From Nocardia acidivorans NBRC 108247 (GTDB lineage Bacteria; Actinomycetota; Actinomycetes; Mycobacteriales; Mycobacteriaceae): a stretch of 64,000 nucleotides of DNA. Below are positions 1-7,715 of the stretch, piece after piece. A model generated the notes under the pieces. The model worked only from the letters and a program-made list of their open reading frames with translations. It ran no database searches and was not told the origin of the DNA. Numbering within the stretch: position 1 is the stretch's first letter; every line of letters starts with the position of its first letter. Where the stretch lies: contig NZ_BDAW01000006.1 in NCBI RefSeq assembly GCF_001625085.1, positions 1 through 64,000 on the forward strand, in the 5' to 3' direction. The position numbers and the translations under genes are program-made.

Positions 1-1
1 A

Positions 2-436
2 TGCGGACGACGCAGCCGTTCGGAGTTCGAGATCGACACGGTCGATGGTCCGTTCATGGATCTTCCGCAGATCGTGTGGCCCGACGAAACCATCTTCGAG
101 CTCCGACATCTCATGTACCGTCCGGGGCGCGGCACTTGGTTCACGATGGACCTGGTCATCCGAGCCGACAGTGAGCCGACGGCGGTTTTCAACTATGACG
201 ACAAGCCCACGCACGCAACATCTCTCGGTCTGAACTTGGAGGCCGACCTCCAGGCATACCCCCGTAACGAGATACCGTCGTGGATCCCCGCAGCGATCGA
301 AGCGGCTCGAGAAATAGTGAACAGCCGGGATCCGGCGATGGCGGGATGGAATCCTATCTTCCCCGGTAGCCCACCTCCTGCACGTATGAACGCGCGTGCA
401 CTCCTGCAACGCCTAACCGGGCGACGCGGCCGATAA
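2..436 (+). CDS. YezG/DUF600-like immunity protein, 5' end outside window
   Basis: The frame stays open to the window edge, so the N-terminus is missing; the first internal ATG is at 56. The visible part has the pattern I associate with YezG/DUF600 immunity proteins: an aromatic-rich strand (WFTMDLVIRAD), then FNYDDKP, then a DLQAYPR...IPSWI block near the C-terminus. That family neutralises secreted nuclease-type toxins in polymorphic toxin systems. No toxin is visible downstream, so any partner lies to the left of the window. It is followed by a terminator-bearing repeat. The family call is from motif pattern only. Confidence 0.55.
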   Translation, partial: CGRRSRSEFEIDTVDGPFMDLPQIVWPDETIFELRHLMYRPGRGTWFTMDLVIRADSEPTAVFNYDDKPTHATSLGLNLEADLQAYPRNEIPSWIPAAIEAAREIVNSRDPAMAGWNPIFPGSPPPARMNARALLQRLTGRRGR

Positions 437-524
437 TTCGGCCAGAATGCCGCGTGCGGCATACGTGGGTCATTGGCCAAGCACGCATCGCTGACGATCT
501 CAGGCCCGACGCAATGCACTGAAA

Positions 525-638
525 TCGGCAGTAGCGTGCGTTCGGCTGCCGCCGAGTCGTAGCAGCTGAGAGATCAAAAGCGGTCGGCCCGTTGATCTTC
601 AGGGCCGACCGCTTGGCCGTTCCGAACCGCGCGCCTCG
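525..638. repeat. 114-bp direct repeat, copy A
   Basis: Identical over 114 bases to 3297-3410, in the same orientation. It contains a 13-bp perfect inverted repeat. Weak similarity continues a few bases past both ends. The two copies enclose the 639-3296 segment (DUF6461-like, LigB-like and a hypothetical gene). Confidence 0.9.
578..614. terminator. bidirectional terminator-like hairpin (copy A)
   Basis: Perfect 13-bp arms at 578-590 and 602-614 (AAGCGGTCGGCCC and its complement) around an 11-nt loop. AAAA precedes the left arm; there is no long T run on the right. It fits a terminator for the immunity-like gene. Confidence 0.65.
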
Positions 639-787
639 CGGCATTTCAGTGTGCTTCCGGCCGGTGCCGGCTGTCGGTCCGATGTGCTCGGTGCCGAGGG
701 CCACCCCTCCCGCGCTGAGGCCAGCGGGTCGATCAGGCATTCCAGACGATCGAATGGTTGTCGGTGAGGTCTGCCACCATAACCCAT

Positions 788-1477
788 ATGGCGACAACCG
801 ATCCCCTGGCTCCATTTCAGTGGCTCAACGCATCCGAGAGCCAAGCGGGCCCGCTGGGCGTGATCTTCAGTATCGCCTTTTTCCGAAACCTGGACCCGTC
901 GGGGGTGGTGCGCCGCTTCAGCAACGGCGACGACTCCGGCCAGGAGTCGGACTTCGAAGAGCTCAAGGACAGGATTATCGAGTTCCTCGGCAAGACTGGC
1001 GGCGGGCACGGCGGCGGTCACGTGGGCGTGTTTCGGGCCGGTGCATGGAGCGTGGCCATCGAACCGTACGGGTGGTGGATGACCGACCACAAGACGCTGG
1101 CGGAACTATCGCGAGACTGTGAGGTCCTGGCGATCGCTCGACACGACTACGCCGTGCACAGCCTCGAGTACGCGATCGACGGGACGATCGTGACCGGGCA
1201 TCGCCTGTGGTATCCGCATATCCGTTGGGGTTGCGACCCCGACCGGCTCAACGACTACATGCGCGAGCTGGGCATGGAGCTGGACATGACCGACGATGAC
1301 TATATTTATGACGCCGATGAAGATGAACCCGAGAGCAATTCGGACGCCTGGGACATCAGCGTCAGCACCGGCGTGCCGAGAGCCTTCGCCCTGGCGGCGA
1401 AGGTCACTGGAGTGTCGTTCACCGCAGACATGCTGGACCAGCCCCTGCTCGTCGGACGTATCGCCCACCGCCGGTAG
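788..1477 (+). CDS. DUF6461-like protein
   Basis: Predicted 229-residue soluble protein. The ATG at 788 (MATTDPL) is preferred over an upstream in-frame start at 758 because the extra residues look non-coding. The sequence has an FxWL-type start, a central block with VGVFRAGAWSVAIEPYGW, then HDYAVHSLEYAIDG and a C-terminal VTGVSFTADML motif. This pattern resembles the DUF6461 family of actinobacteria, whose function is unknown; relatives often sit near toxin-immunity genes. It stands alone inside the segment bracketed by the 114-bp repeats. An acidic stretch (DDDYIYDADEDEPE) near residue 185 is notable. Confidence 0.6.
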   Translation: MATTDPLAPFQWLNASESQAGPLGVIFSIAFFRNLDPSGVVRRFSNGDDSGQESDFEELKDRIIEFLGKTGGGHGGGHVGVFRAGAWSVAIEPYGWWMTDHKTLAELSRDCEVLAIARHDYAVHSLEYAIDGTIVTGHRLWYPHIRWGCDPDRLNDYMRELGMELDMTDDDYIYDADEDEPESNSDAWDISVSTGVPRAFALAAKVTGVSFTADMLDQPLLVGRIAHRR

Positions 1478-1759
1478 TACAAGCCGGAATAGTCACCTCC
1501 CGACCACGCCACCGCTAGGCCCGGTAGTCCCGGTGCGCTGGCTGGTACAGCCGGTGAAGTCGTAGAGCATCTCGGGCCGCTCTACATCCACCTGATGGTG
1601 CCCGCGAAATCGTTCGATTCTCGATACTGGCGGGTTTCAAAACCATCCTGTATTCGCCATGATGGTGCGTTTGATCGGTCTCGAACCGTCTCTGCCAGTT
1701 GATCTTCCGTCGCTCCCCGCTGGCCGGGTCGGTCAGCTCGACATGCGACATGCGACATT

Positions 1760-2611
1760 TCAGTGTGTTGTCGCGCGCGATGCGATCCCTGCAGCGTTCG
1801 CGGCGGAGACCGGATCGGTCGTCCTGGTCCAGCTGGCCACAAGGAACCCATCGTCACGAGACGCTGAGTCGGACAGTAATTGCCCCGCGAGTTCCTGTCC
1901 TTCAGCCGCACCTGCGAGGACCTGCCACGCCGCTCGCCCTGTCGCTTTGAGGATCTGCGATTCGGCAGGATCGAGTTGACCGAGGGCGGCGGTGTCCACG
2001 CCCGCGAAGGCCCGCGCAAGGGTGCTGTTGTAAGCGGTTGCCCGATCAACGGTGTCCCTGGGCAACTGTTCGCCCGGCGCGGCTTCTCCCATGACGAGCA
2101 TCGCGACATTAGCCTCTTCCGCAGCCAAGTCCCTCCCCAGCTGGACGCAATCGCGCGGTGACGCGTCGAACGAAATCGACTGATACGCAAACCGTTTGAT
2201 GAACACGCCGGGTGGCGCGTGGGAGGTGGCTGTGGCTAGCCACAGCCCGACTGATAAGGAAAGTGGCAGCGGTAGCGACCCCTCCTCGCCCAGGCACCAA
2301 GCGATATCCCAGCTCCAGTCGATACCGTAACGCCGGAGGCTGCCAAAGGTGTTGCGGGAATCGTATGCGGTTGTCGTGTCGTCGCATCCGACGATGACCA
2401 GCAGGTCGGGCAGGGTCGGATCAGACATGAATGCTTCAGACCTTCCGACGGCCCAACCGTCGGCTTCCTCACCGATTTTGGGTACTCGCAACCGACGGAT
2501 CGCTTCGACACATGCTGCGCGCACGCCGTCCCACTCAGCGGCGTCGCCACCCGCTATCGCGGGTATCAACGCCGGCGGGTGCGGGCAGACAGCGGCGGAG
2601 ATCAGCGGCAC
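1760..2611 (-). CDS. class III extradiol dioxygenase (LigB)-like protein
   Basis: About 283 residues. The GTG at 2611 is chosen because AGGAGG lies 4 nt upstream; an ATG at 2662 would add a basic tail. The N-terminus LISAAVCPHPPALIP supplies the His-Pro-His-Pro-like motif of LigB-type class III extradiol dioxygenase B subunits, followed by DLLVIVGCDDTT and a C-terminal LVASWTRTTDP. Mycobacteria have a conserved single-copy relative near miaA, whose activity is not established. Whether this copy binds metal or cleaves aromatic rings is unknown. No ring-hydroxylating partner is nearby, so a catabolic role is not supported by context. Confidence 0.65.
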   Translation of the reverse strand: MPLISAAVCPHPPALIPAIAGGDAAEWDGVRAACVEAIRRLRVPKIGEEADGWAVGRSEAFMSDPTLPDLLVIVGCDDTTTAYDSRNTFGSLRRYGIDWSWDIAWCLGEEGSLPLPLSLSVGLWLATATSHAPPGVFIKRFAYQSISFDASPRDCVQLGRDLAAEEANVAMLVMGEAAPGEQLPRDTVDRATAYNSTLARAFAGVDTAALGQLDPAESQILKATGRAAWQVLAGAAEGQELAGQLLSDSASRDDGFLVASWTRTTDPVSAANAAGIASRATTH

Positions 2612-2718
2612 CGGTCCTCCTGAAGATCGTGGTCGCAACCACTTTGGCACAAGGACCGCCATTGCGCTCGTGACCGCAGTGCGGTGGCCGACCAGCCCTG
2701 CAGAGCCTGCGGGTGCAC

Positions 2719-3186
2719 TCAGAGCCGCAGTTCAGACAGGACGGGGTTGGCCGCGAGCCGCGGATACTCCTCACCGAGCTCGGTCAAGACGACGTCCCGA
2801 AACGCAACCCATGCGTCCCTGAGCTCGGCGATGTCGCAGACCGCCTCGACGACCTCCTCGGCCGTGCAGTACGCGCATGAGATCCGAACCTTGCCAGCCT
2901 CGGGCGTAAACACCATCACGTCGTCATTCTCGGTGAACCCGAGCCGGAAACGCTCGCCCCTTTCGATGTAGTCCGGCACCCGCTGCATCGACCAGAGAAA
3001 ATCGAACACTGGCGTCCACGACCACGGCGGGGCCAGCTCGACCCCATCGACGGTGAATGACAGGTCCGACAGGAAGTAGTACCAGCGCAGATCAACCCGG
3101 CTCACGGTTGAAAGGTCGATCCCCTCCTGATACTCCCGGCCATGCTCGACGTATATGCCGGACCGGAGATACCGCATCTTCACCAT
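2719..3186 (-). CDS. hypothetical protein
   Basis: About 155 residues if started at the ATG at 3186; a TTG at 3228 would add 14 residues. I do not recognise the family. The protein is soluble and rich in aromatics (LRWYYFLSDLSF, PPWSWTPVFDFLWSM), has a CAYC pair near residue 110 and ends in a helical, acidic segment. There is no signal peptide or membrane segment. It lies about 105 bp upstream of the LigB-like gene on the same strand. The pattern (beta-rich body, conserved Trp/Tyr) resembles small immunity-type proteins, but that is only an impression. Confidence 0.5.
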   Translation of the reverse strand: MVKMRYLRSGIYVEHGREYQEGIDLSTVSRVDLRWYYFLSDLSFTVDGVELAPPWSWTPVFDFLWSMQRVPDYIERGERFRLGFTENDDVMVFTPEAGKVRISCAYCTAEEVVEAVCDIAELRDAWVAFRDVVLTELGEEYPRLAANPVLSELRL

Positions 3187-3296
3187 CAAATCACCAGCCG
3201 TTGAACCGTATTCGTCATCCGGGAACAATCCCAGACCAGGTACTGAGAGTCGACCGCGATTTCATGACTGCCCGGCCGATCCGATCCATCCGGAAC

Positions 3297-3410
3297 TCGG
3301 CAGTAGCGTGCGTTCGGCTGCCGCCGAGTCGTAGCAGCTGAGAGATCAAAAGCGGTCGGCCCGTTGATCTTCAGGGCCGACCGCTTGGCCGTTCCGAACC
3401 GCGCGCCTCG
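3297..3410. repeat. 114-bp direct repeat, copy B
   Basis: Second copy of 525-638, identical over 114 bases. Its hairpin arms lie at 3350-3362 and 3374-3386. It sits between the start region of the hypothetical gene on the minus strand and the thioesterase gene. There it terminates nothing obvious, which suggests a duplicated or recombined piece. Confidence 0.9.
3350..3386. terminator. terminator-like hairpin (copy B)
   Basis: Same 13-bp perfect arms as copy A, at 3350-3362 and 3374-3386. No gene ends just upstream on either strand, so it may be non-functional here. Confidence 0.45.
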
Positions 3411-3730
3411 GGGCAGTTCCGGATGTTCTCGCCGAGACCTCTGTTACGGCGCATGGGCGTTACCCGTCGTCGGTTCTGTCACGCCGCGTGCGCTGGAAGC
3501 CACCTTCAAGAAAGTGGCCGAACCACCATGTTCGGGGTGCATTGCAGATTGACACTCGCAGCGAAAATGAAACTGGTTCTATTTTCTGTTTTGTGCGGGC
3601 GACGAGATGATGAGCGCGGGCCCAGTTGAGCCTCTCTCGACGAAATCGCAACTCGCTGAAGATGGTTCGCCATCGAAGCTTTCCAGCGCCCGATGTCGAA
3701 GGCGACTACCCAGGCGATCAGAGATGCACA

Positions 3731-3752
3731 ATAGTAGAACGCGTTCTAGTAT
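3731..3752. promoter_or_regulatory. KstR-type palindromic operator
   Basis: A 22-bp near-palindrome (20 of 22 positions) with a perfect 14-bp core, TAGAACGCGTTCTA, at 3735-3748. It fits the published mycobacterial KstR pattern TnnAACnnGTTnnA. It lies about 50 bp upstream of the thioesterase ATG and overlaps a plausible -10 (TAGTAT, 3747-3752), so a bound repressor would block transcription. KstR itself is not in this window. Confidence 0.65.
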
Positions 3753-3800
3753 CCTGTGTGACGCCGGTCAGGCGTATCAGAATCCGCACGGAGGGGCAGC

Positions 3801-4652
3801 ATGGCTTATTTCGAACATCGCGGCGACCAGTTCCATCCTCTGCCGTTCGCGCAAAGTCAGTGGTCTCCCGACTCGATCAACGGACAGGCACTTGCGGGGT
3901 TGACCGCGCACGCCGTGGAGGCGACCTGGACTGACCCCGGATACCGCCCAGCGAAGTTCGTGCTGGACATCTTCCGGCAGCCCACATACCGCCCGCTGCA
4001 GACGGAGATCATGCCGGTGCGGGAAGGGCGAAGCATCCGCATCGCGGATGTGCTTGTGCGACAGGATGAACGCATCGTCGCGCGCGCGTCCATGGTGGCG
4101 ATCCGGCCGTCCCGAGACCCGTCGGGCACACGCTGGCAGCCCGCCGGTGACTCGATGCCCCTCAGCGACTCGATGGCTACGCAACTTCCCAAGCCAGGCA
4201 TTCTCTGGGGTAGCGACGAGCATCCCGAACAGTGGAGCAGTTCGATGCCCGAGCACCAGAACGCCAGCCGCAAACGGTTGTGGTTCGACCAGCCGCGGGT
4301 CATCGCCGAGAGGGACAACACCCCGTTCGTCCGGGCCGCAATGGTCGGTGAACTAACCAACACTCTCACCAGCTGGAGTGACCGCGGAATCGGGTTCATC
4401 AACCACGACGTGACGATTCTGCTGGCGTGGCTGCCAATCAGCCCGGTCGTCGGGATCGAGGCCGACAACCACCTGTCCAGCGACGGCATCGCCGCCGGCT
4501 CAGCGACTATGTGGGATGCCCGGGGCCGATTCGGGATCAGCCTGGTCGGCTCAGTCGCGCATGCGGCCGGCAGTCTCGACTCAGCGAGCAGACCCGAGCA
4601 ATGGACAGAAACCGATCGTGCCTACCAGCCCGATTTCGACTCTGCCCAGTAG
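3801..4652 (+). CDS. thioesterase family protein (TesB-like double hotdog)
   Basis: 283 residues, the usual length for TesB-like acyl-CoA thioesterases made of two hotdog halves. The start at 3801 has GGAGGGG 6-12 nt upstream. The N-terminal hotdog includes NGQALAGLTAHAVE and the FVLDIFRQPTYRPL strand; the C-terminal half carries FINHDVTILLAWLP and SATMWDARGRFGIS, typical of the second hotdog. Such enzymes hydrolyse acyl-CoA, here perhaps a sterol-ring or side-chain thioester, since a KstR-type operator sits in the promoter. It is monocistronic and faces the convergent metal exporter gene. Substrate assignment is inference from the operator only. Confidence 0.75.
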   Translation: MAYFEHRGDQFHPLPFAQSQWSPDSINGQALAGLTAHAVEATWTDPGYRPAKFVLDIFRQPTYRPLQTEIMPVREGRSIRIADVLVRQDERIVARASMVAIRPSRDPSGTRWQPAGDSMPLSDSMATQLPKPGILWGSDEHPEQWSSSMPEHQNASRKRLWFDQPRVIAERDNTPFVRAAMVGELTNTLTSWSDRGIGFINHDVTILLAWLPISPVVGIEADNHLSSDGIAAGSATMWDARGRFGISLVGSVAHAAGSLDSASRPEQWTETDRAYQPDFDSAQ

Positions 4653-4725
4653 CTCTCACCCACCTGCCCGCGGCAACCTATCCGAACAGCCCCTCATCGG
4701 CATGAGCGGATGTCTGCGGCCGCTG

Positions 4726-5472
4726 TCAGATGATGTTGATAGCGACGAGGATTCCGATGAAGAGCAGTACAGCCGCGGTGATCAGGTTGGCGCTCTTGTC
4801 GATCCATGCACCGCGTAGCTGGTACCCCGCGATCACGCCGAGCATGGTCAGCCCGACGATCGTGCCGAGGGTGACCAGCGAGAACGCGATCAGAGTGCCG
4901 GTAGCGGCAGTCGCGCCGAGCGTGCTGGCGGCCAGGAAGACCGGCAGGATGGTCAGGTCCGGTGAGGCGGCAGCGCCGAAAGGAATCACGAAAGCGAGCA
5001 GTCGGGTGACTGCGTTGCGGTTGTGCCGATGGTCGTGCGGGGCACTGGTCGTGACGGCGATGGTGTCGGTCGTGTGATGCGCGGCTTCGTGATCGTGATG
5101 GTCGTGTGCGTGTCCATGCCCGTGGGTGTGGCCGCCGTGTTCGTCGTGGCTGTGCGCGTGTCCGCGACCGAGTAGTTCCAGCACCGCGAAGACGAGACCG
5201 GTGGCGATCAGCAGTCCGCCCACGATGAAATTCTCGTGACGTTCGACCGTGGAGCGGAATTGCAGGCCGACCCCGATCACGATCGCACCCAGGATCAGCG
5301 AGAACGCGACGTGCGCTAGGCCCGCCAGTGCCGACAGTCGCAGCACCCGCCGCAGCGGATACCGCTGGGTGCGGGCGATGACTGCCAGTGGCACCCAATG
5401 ATCGGGCAGCACTGCGTGGCCGAAGCCGACACCGGCTCCGGCGGCGAGCAGAGCGGGAGCGGTCAGGCTCAT
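4726..5472 (-). CDS. NicO/RcnA-type nickel-cobalt exporter
   Basis: 248-residue integral membrane protein with six predicted membrane segments. The ATG at 5472 follows GGAGG; a start at 5508 would overlap the regulator region. The first helix contains the HAVLPDHWVPL motif. Between helices 3 and 4 is a cytoplasmic loop very rich in His and Asp (HAHSHDEHGGHTHGHGHAHD and on), the metal-binding loop of RcnA/NicO-type transporters. The second half has VIPFGAAASPDLTILPVF. It probably exports Ni(II) or Co(II). It is divergent from an NmtR-type sensor 94 bp away and shares its operator region, so metal-dependent derepression is the obvious control. Confidence 0.85.
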   Translation of the reverse strand: MSLTAPALLAAGAGVGFGHAVLPDHWVPLAVIARTQRYPLRRVLRLSALAGLAHVAFSLILGAIVIGVGLQFRSTVERHENFIVGGLLIATGLVFAVLELLGRGHAHSHDEHGGHTHGHGHAHDHHDHEAAHHTTDTIAVTTSAPHDHRHNRNAVTRLLAFVIPFGAAASPDLTILPVFLAASTLGATAATGTLIAFSLVTLGTIVGLTMLGVIAGYQLRGAWIDKSANLITAAVLLFIGILVAINII

Positions 5473-5521
5473 TACTACCTCCGAGGCGCAGTGCGGGAAC
5501 GGCCCCACGATAACAGAAAAT

Positions 5522-5537
5522 ATGAAGACGTCTTCAT
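5522..5537. promoter_or_regulatory. NmtR operator between exporter and sensor genes
   Basis: Perfect 16-bp palindrome ATGAAGACGTCTTCAT with partial symmetry beyond it. It lies 50 bp upstream of the exporter ATG and 30 bp upstream of the sensor ATG. ArsR/SmtB sensors bind imperfect 12-2-12 inverted repeats of this type, so it should control both divergent genes. Confidence 0.75.
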
Positions 5538-5566
5538 GTGTCGCCTTGGCGGTAGGCTGCCCGGGT

Positions 5567-5929
5567 ATGGGACATGGAGTCGAAGGGCGCGACCGGCCGG
5601 TGGCGCGCTTGGATGCCGATGCCGCGGCTCACGTCGCGAATACCTTGCAGGCGCTGGCGACGCCGAGCCGTCTGCTGATCCTGACCGAACTTCGCCAGGG
5701 CCCGTTGCCGGTGACCGAGCTCGCCGAAGCGGTCGGCATGGAACAGTCCGCTGTCTCGCATCAGCTGCGATTGCTGCGGAACCTCGGCCTGGTTACCGGT
5801 ACGCGTACCGGCCGCAGCATCATCTACAGCCTCTATGACAGCCATGTGGCACAACTGCTCGACGAGGCCGTCTACCACAGCGAACACCTGCGCCTCGGAC
5901 TGTCCGATCGGCCGGAAACAGCCGGCTAG
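5567..5929 (+). CDS. nmtR: ArsR/SmtB-family nickel/cobalt sensor NmtR
   Basis: 120 residues, the same length as M. tuberculosis NmtR, and as I recall that sequence, similar along its whole length. The ATG at 5567 gives the functional N-terminus MGHGVEGR, where Gly2/His3 contribute to Ni binding. A winged helix spans about residues 28-85 (recognition helix MEQSAVSHQLRLLRN), with the alpha-5 ligands Asp91, His93, His104 and His107 present. His109 and His116, also implicated in the mycobacterial protein, are Arg and Pro here. It represses the divergent RcnA-like exporter until Ni/Co binds. The upstream in-frame ATG at 5522 is part of the operator and is rejected. Confidence 0.9.
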   Translation: MGHGVEGRDRPVARLDADAAAHVANTLQALATPSRLLILTELRQGPLPVTELAEAVGMEQSAVSHQLRLLRNLGLVTGTRTGRSIIYSLYDSHVAQLLDEAVYHSEHLRLGLSDRPETAG

Positions 5930-6220
5930 CCACCATCGAAGCCCTCGCCTCGACCGGCGAGGTCCTGGCCATCGGCGCACGCCGACCGATCGTGCAGGGC
6001 ACATCGACCCATGAGCAGGTGCCCGATGGACCCGGCCCACCGTCCGCGCGGATCACGCTGAGCCGATCACCGACCGTCACTACACCTAATTCGACGTGTC
6101 CCGCGACTACAGTCCCGCGGCCCGTATCGGTACGCGCCATCTGCGCGAAGCTCAGGTTGCCCGAGCGGCGAGTGCCCTTGTCCAGAAGTCGATCACGGTC
6201 TCGATGCAATCGTCGGTGGA

Positions 6221-6754
6221 GTGGCCGCTAGGTGGTTCGAGAACTACTCCATGCGGGCCGAGAAGGCCGCCGATCCTCGCCCGTTGGTCGTCTTCGGGGC
6301 CAGTATGGGCGGAATGCTCGCCTACGAGGCCGCGGCACGTACCGGCCTGGTCGATGCGATCGCGGTCACCTGCCTGCTTGACCCCCGGTCGCCTCGAGCC
6401 CGTCGTGCCCTCAGCCGATTCGGCTGGCTCGGACGCCACGGTGCGCGGCTGCTGTTTCCCGCGGTCGACAGGATTCGTGTGCCGATGAGGCTGGTGGCCA
6501 ACATGACTGCGATGTCCAACAATGCCGAACTCACCGCCACGGTCATCGCCGATCCGCGAGGCGGAGGTGTCTGGATGCCGTTGGGGTTCTTGCGGACCTA
6601 CTTGCGATCAGCGCCGTTCGTCGAGCCGGGGGACTTCACTACCTGCCCGGTGTGGCTGCTTCACCCTGGTGCGGACCGGTGGACTCCACTGGCTGCGATG
6701 ATCGGTGCGGCGAGGCAGTCGAGCCTGCGATCGGAGCGGGGTGAGGCCGCGTAG
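6221..6754 (+). pseudogene. alpha/beta hydrolase remnant, truncated at both ends
   Basis: The readable part (about 177 codons) has the nucleophile elbow GASMGG near residue 30, VTCLLDP, and a late HPGADRWTP strand that normally carries the catalytic Asp. The N-terminal third of an alpha/beta hydrolase is missing: the frame can be followed upstream from 6221 for a few codons (DHGLDAIVGG) and then loses similarity. After HPGADRWTP the sequence changes into Arg/Ser-rich residues and stops, so the catalytic His region is lost too. I read it as a decayed esterase/lipase gene. A short functional protein cannot be excluded. Confidence 0.6.
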
Positions 6755-6890
6755 AGCAATGCCGGCACAGCGGCGACGCGGGAACCGAGCCCGGAGAAGA
6801 CGCGCGTCCAGATACTCGAAGACAACGACATGACGGCATGGTGGTCAAATGATCTCGTCGGCAGAACGCGCGTGATCCCGATGCTGGGAG

Positions 6891-7715
6891 TTACTTCAGG
6901 CCCGAGCGGACGAAGGCGTTGACTATGTGGCGTTGCAGGCCGAGGTAGAGGAGTAGGACGGGGAGGCAGGCCAGGCCGGCTACGGCCATCATGGGGCCCC
7001 ATTGTTCGCCTTCGGTGCCCATGAAGCTGCGCAGGCCGAGTTGCAGGACGCCGTTGGATTTACGGAGAACCACTGCGGGCCAGAAGTATTCGTTCCATTC
7101 GTTGATGAACAACAGGATTGCCAGGGCGGCCAGGGCGGAGCGGAGGTTGGGGACCACGACCGTCCAGAGGATGGACCAGGAAGAGCGGCCGTCGATTTTC
7201 GCGGCGGCCACCAGTTCCTTGGGGAAGGCGTTCATGTGCTGGCGCAGCAGCAGGATGCCCAGTGCCGAGCAGAGGGTGGGCAGGACTACGCCGATCAGGG
7301 AGTCGATCAGGCCCATGCGGGTGAGCAGGATGTAGTTGGGCAGCATGGTGACCTGGAAGGGGACCAGCCAGACGCCGACGAACGCCAGGTAGAGCAGGCG
7401 TTGCAGGGGGAAGGCGTACATGGCGAAGGCGTAGGAGGCCAGCAGGGCGATCAGCAGCTGTCCGACGGCCGAGAGTGTCGCCACCACAAAGGTATTGGCG
7501 ATCAGCCCGGTGATGTCGACCTCGTGCGCCGCGGTGCCGAAGTTCTCGAACGACAGCGGCCAGGGCAGGGGTGATTGGGAATTCACGTCCTGCGGGCGGC
7601 GCAGGGCAGTGGCGAAGAGCCAGTAGATGGGGAAGACGCAGACGACGGCGGTGACCGCCAGCAGCACATGGCTGCCGGCGGTCCGCAGTCGCTCGCCCGG
7701 TGAGGTGTCAATCAT
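6891..7715 (-). CDS. ugp-type ABC importer permease (UgpE-like)
   Basis: 274 residues with six predicted membrane helices. The ATG at 7715 overlaps the end of the upstream permease gene by 8 nt, which fixes the start. The cytoplasmic EAA loop reads ELVAAAKIDGRSSWSILWTVVVPNLRSA, the contact site for the ATPase, and NEWNEYFWPAVV is the typical MalG/UgpE segment. It should pair with the UgpA-like permease to import a glycerophosphodiester or sugar-like substrate. It is the last gene of the long minus-strand operon that begins near 14672 or 12959. The substrate cannot be read from the permease itself. Confidence 0.85.
   Translation of the reverse strand: MIDTSPGERLRTAGSHVLLAVTAVVCVFPIYWLFATALRRPQDVNSQSPLPWPLSFENFGTAAHEVDITGLIANTFVVATLSAVGQLLIALLASYAFAMYAFPLQRLLYLAFVGVWLVPFQVTMLPNYILLTRMGLIDSLIGVVLPTLCSALGILLLRQHMNAFPKELVAAAKIDGRSSWSILWTVVVPNLRSALAALAILLFINEWNEYFWPAVVLRKSNGVLQLGLRSFMGTEGEQWGPMMAVAGLACLPVLLLYLGLQRHIVNAFVRSGLK

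Larger units (their letters stand above)
437..787. other. intergenic region without a gene
   Basis: This 351-bp gap holds copy A of a 114-bp direct repeat (525-638) with its terminator hairpin, then roughly 150 bp up to the start of the next gene. No ORF with gene-like features is seen on either strand. Confidence 0.6.
3187..3800. other. intergenic region with repeat copy B and a promoter
   Basis: About 600 bp with no convincing gene. It holds repeat copy B (3297-3410), about 300 bp of unassigned sequence, and the palindromic operator of the next gene at 3731-3752. Confidence 0.5.

Noticed and set aside
1582..2190. minus-strand ORF upstream of and overlapping the LigB-like gene
   Set aside because: Overlaps a better gene in another frame, no recognisable motif, basic low-complexity composition.
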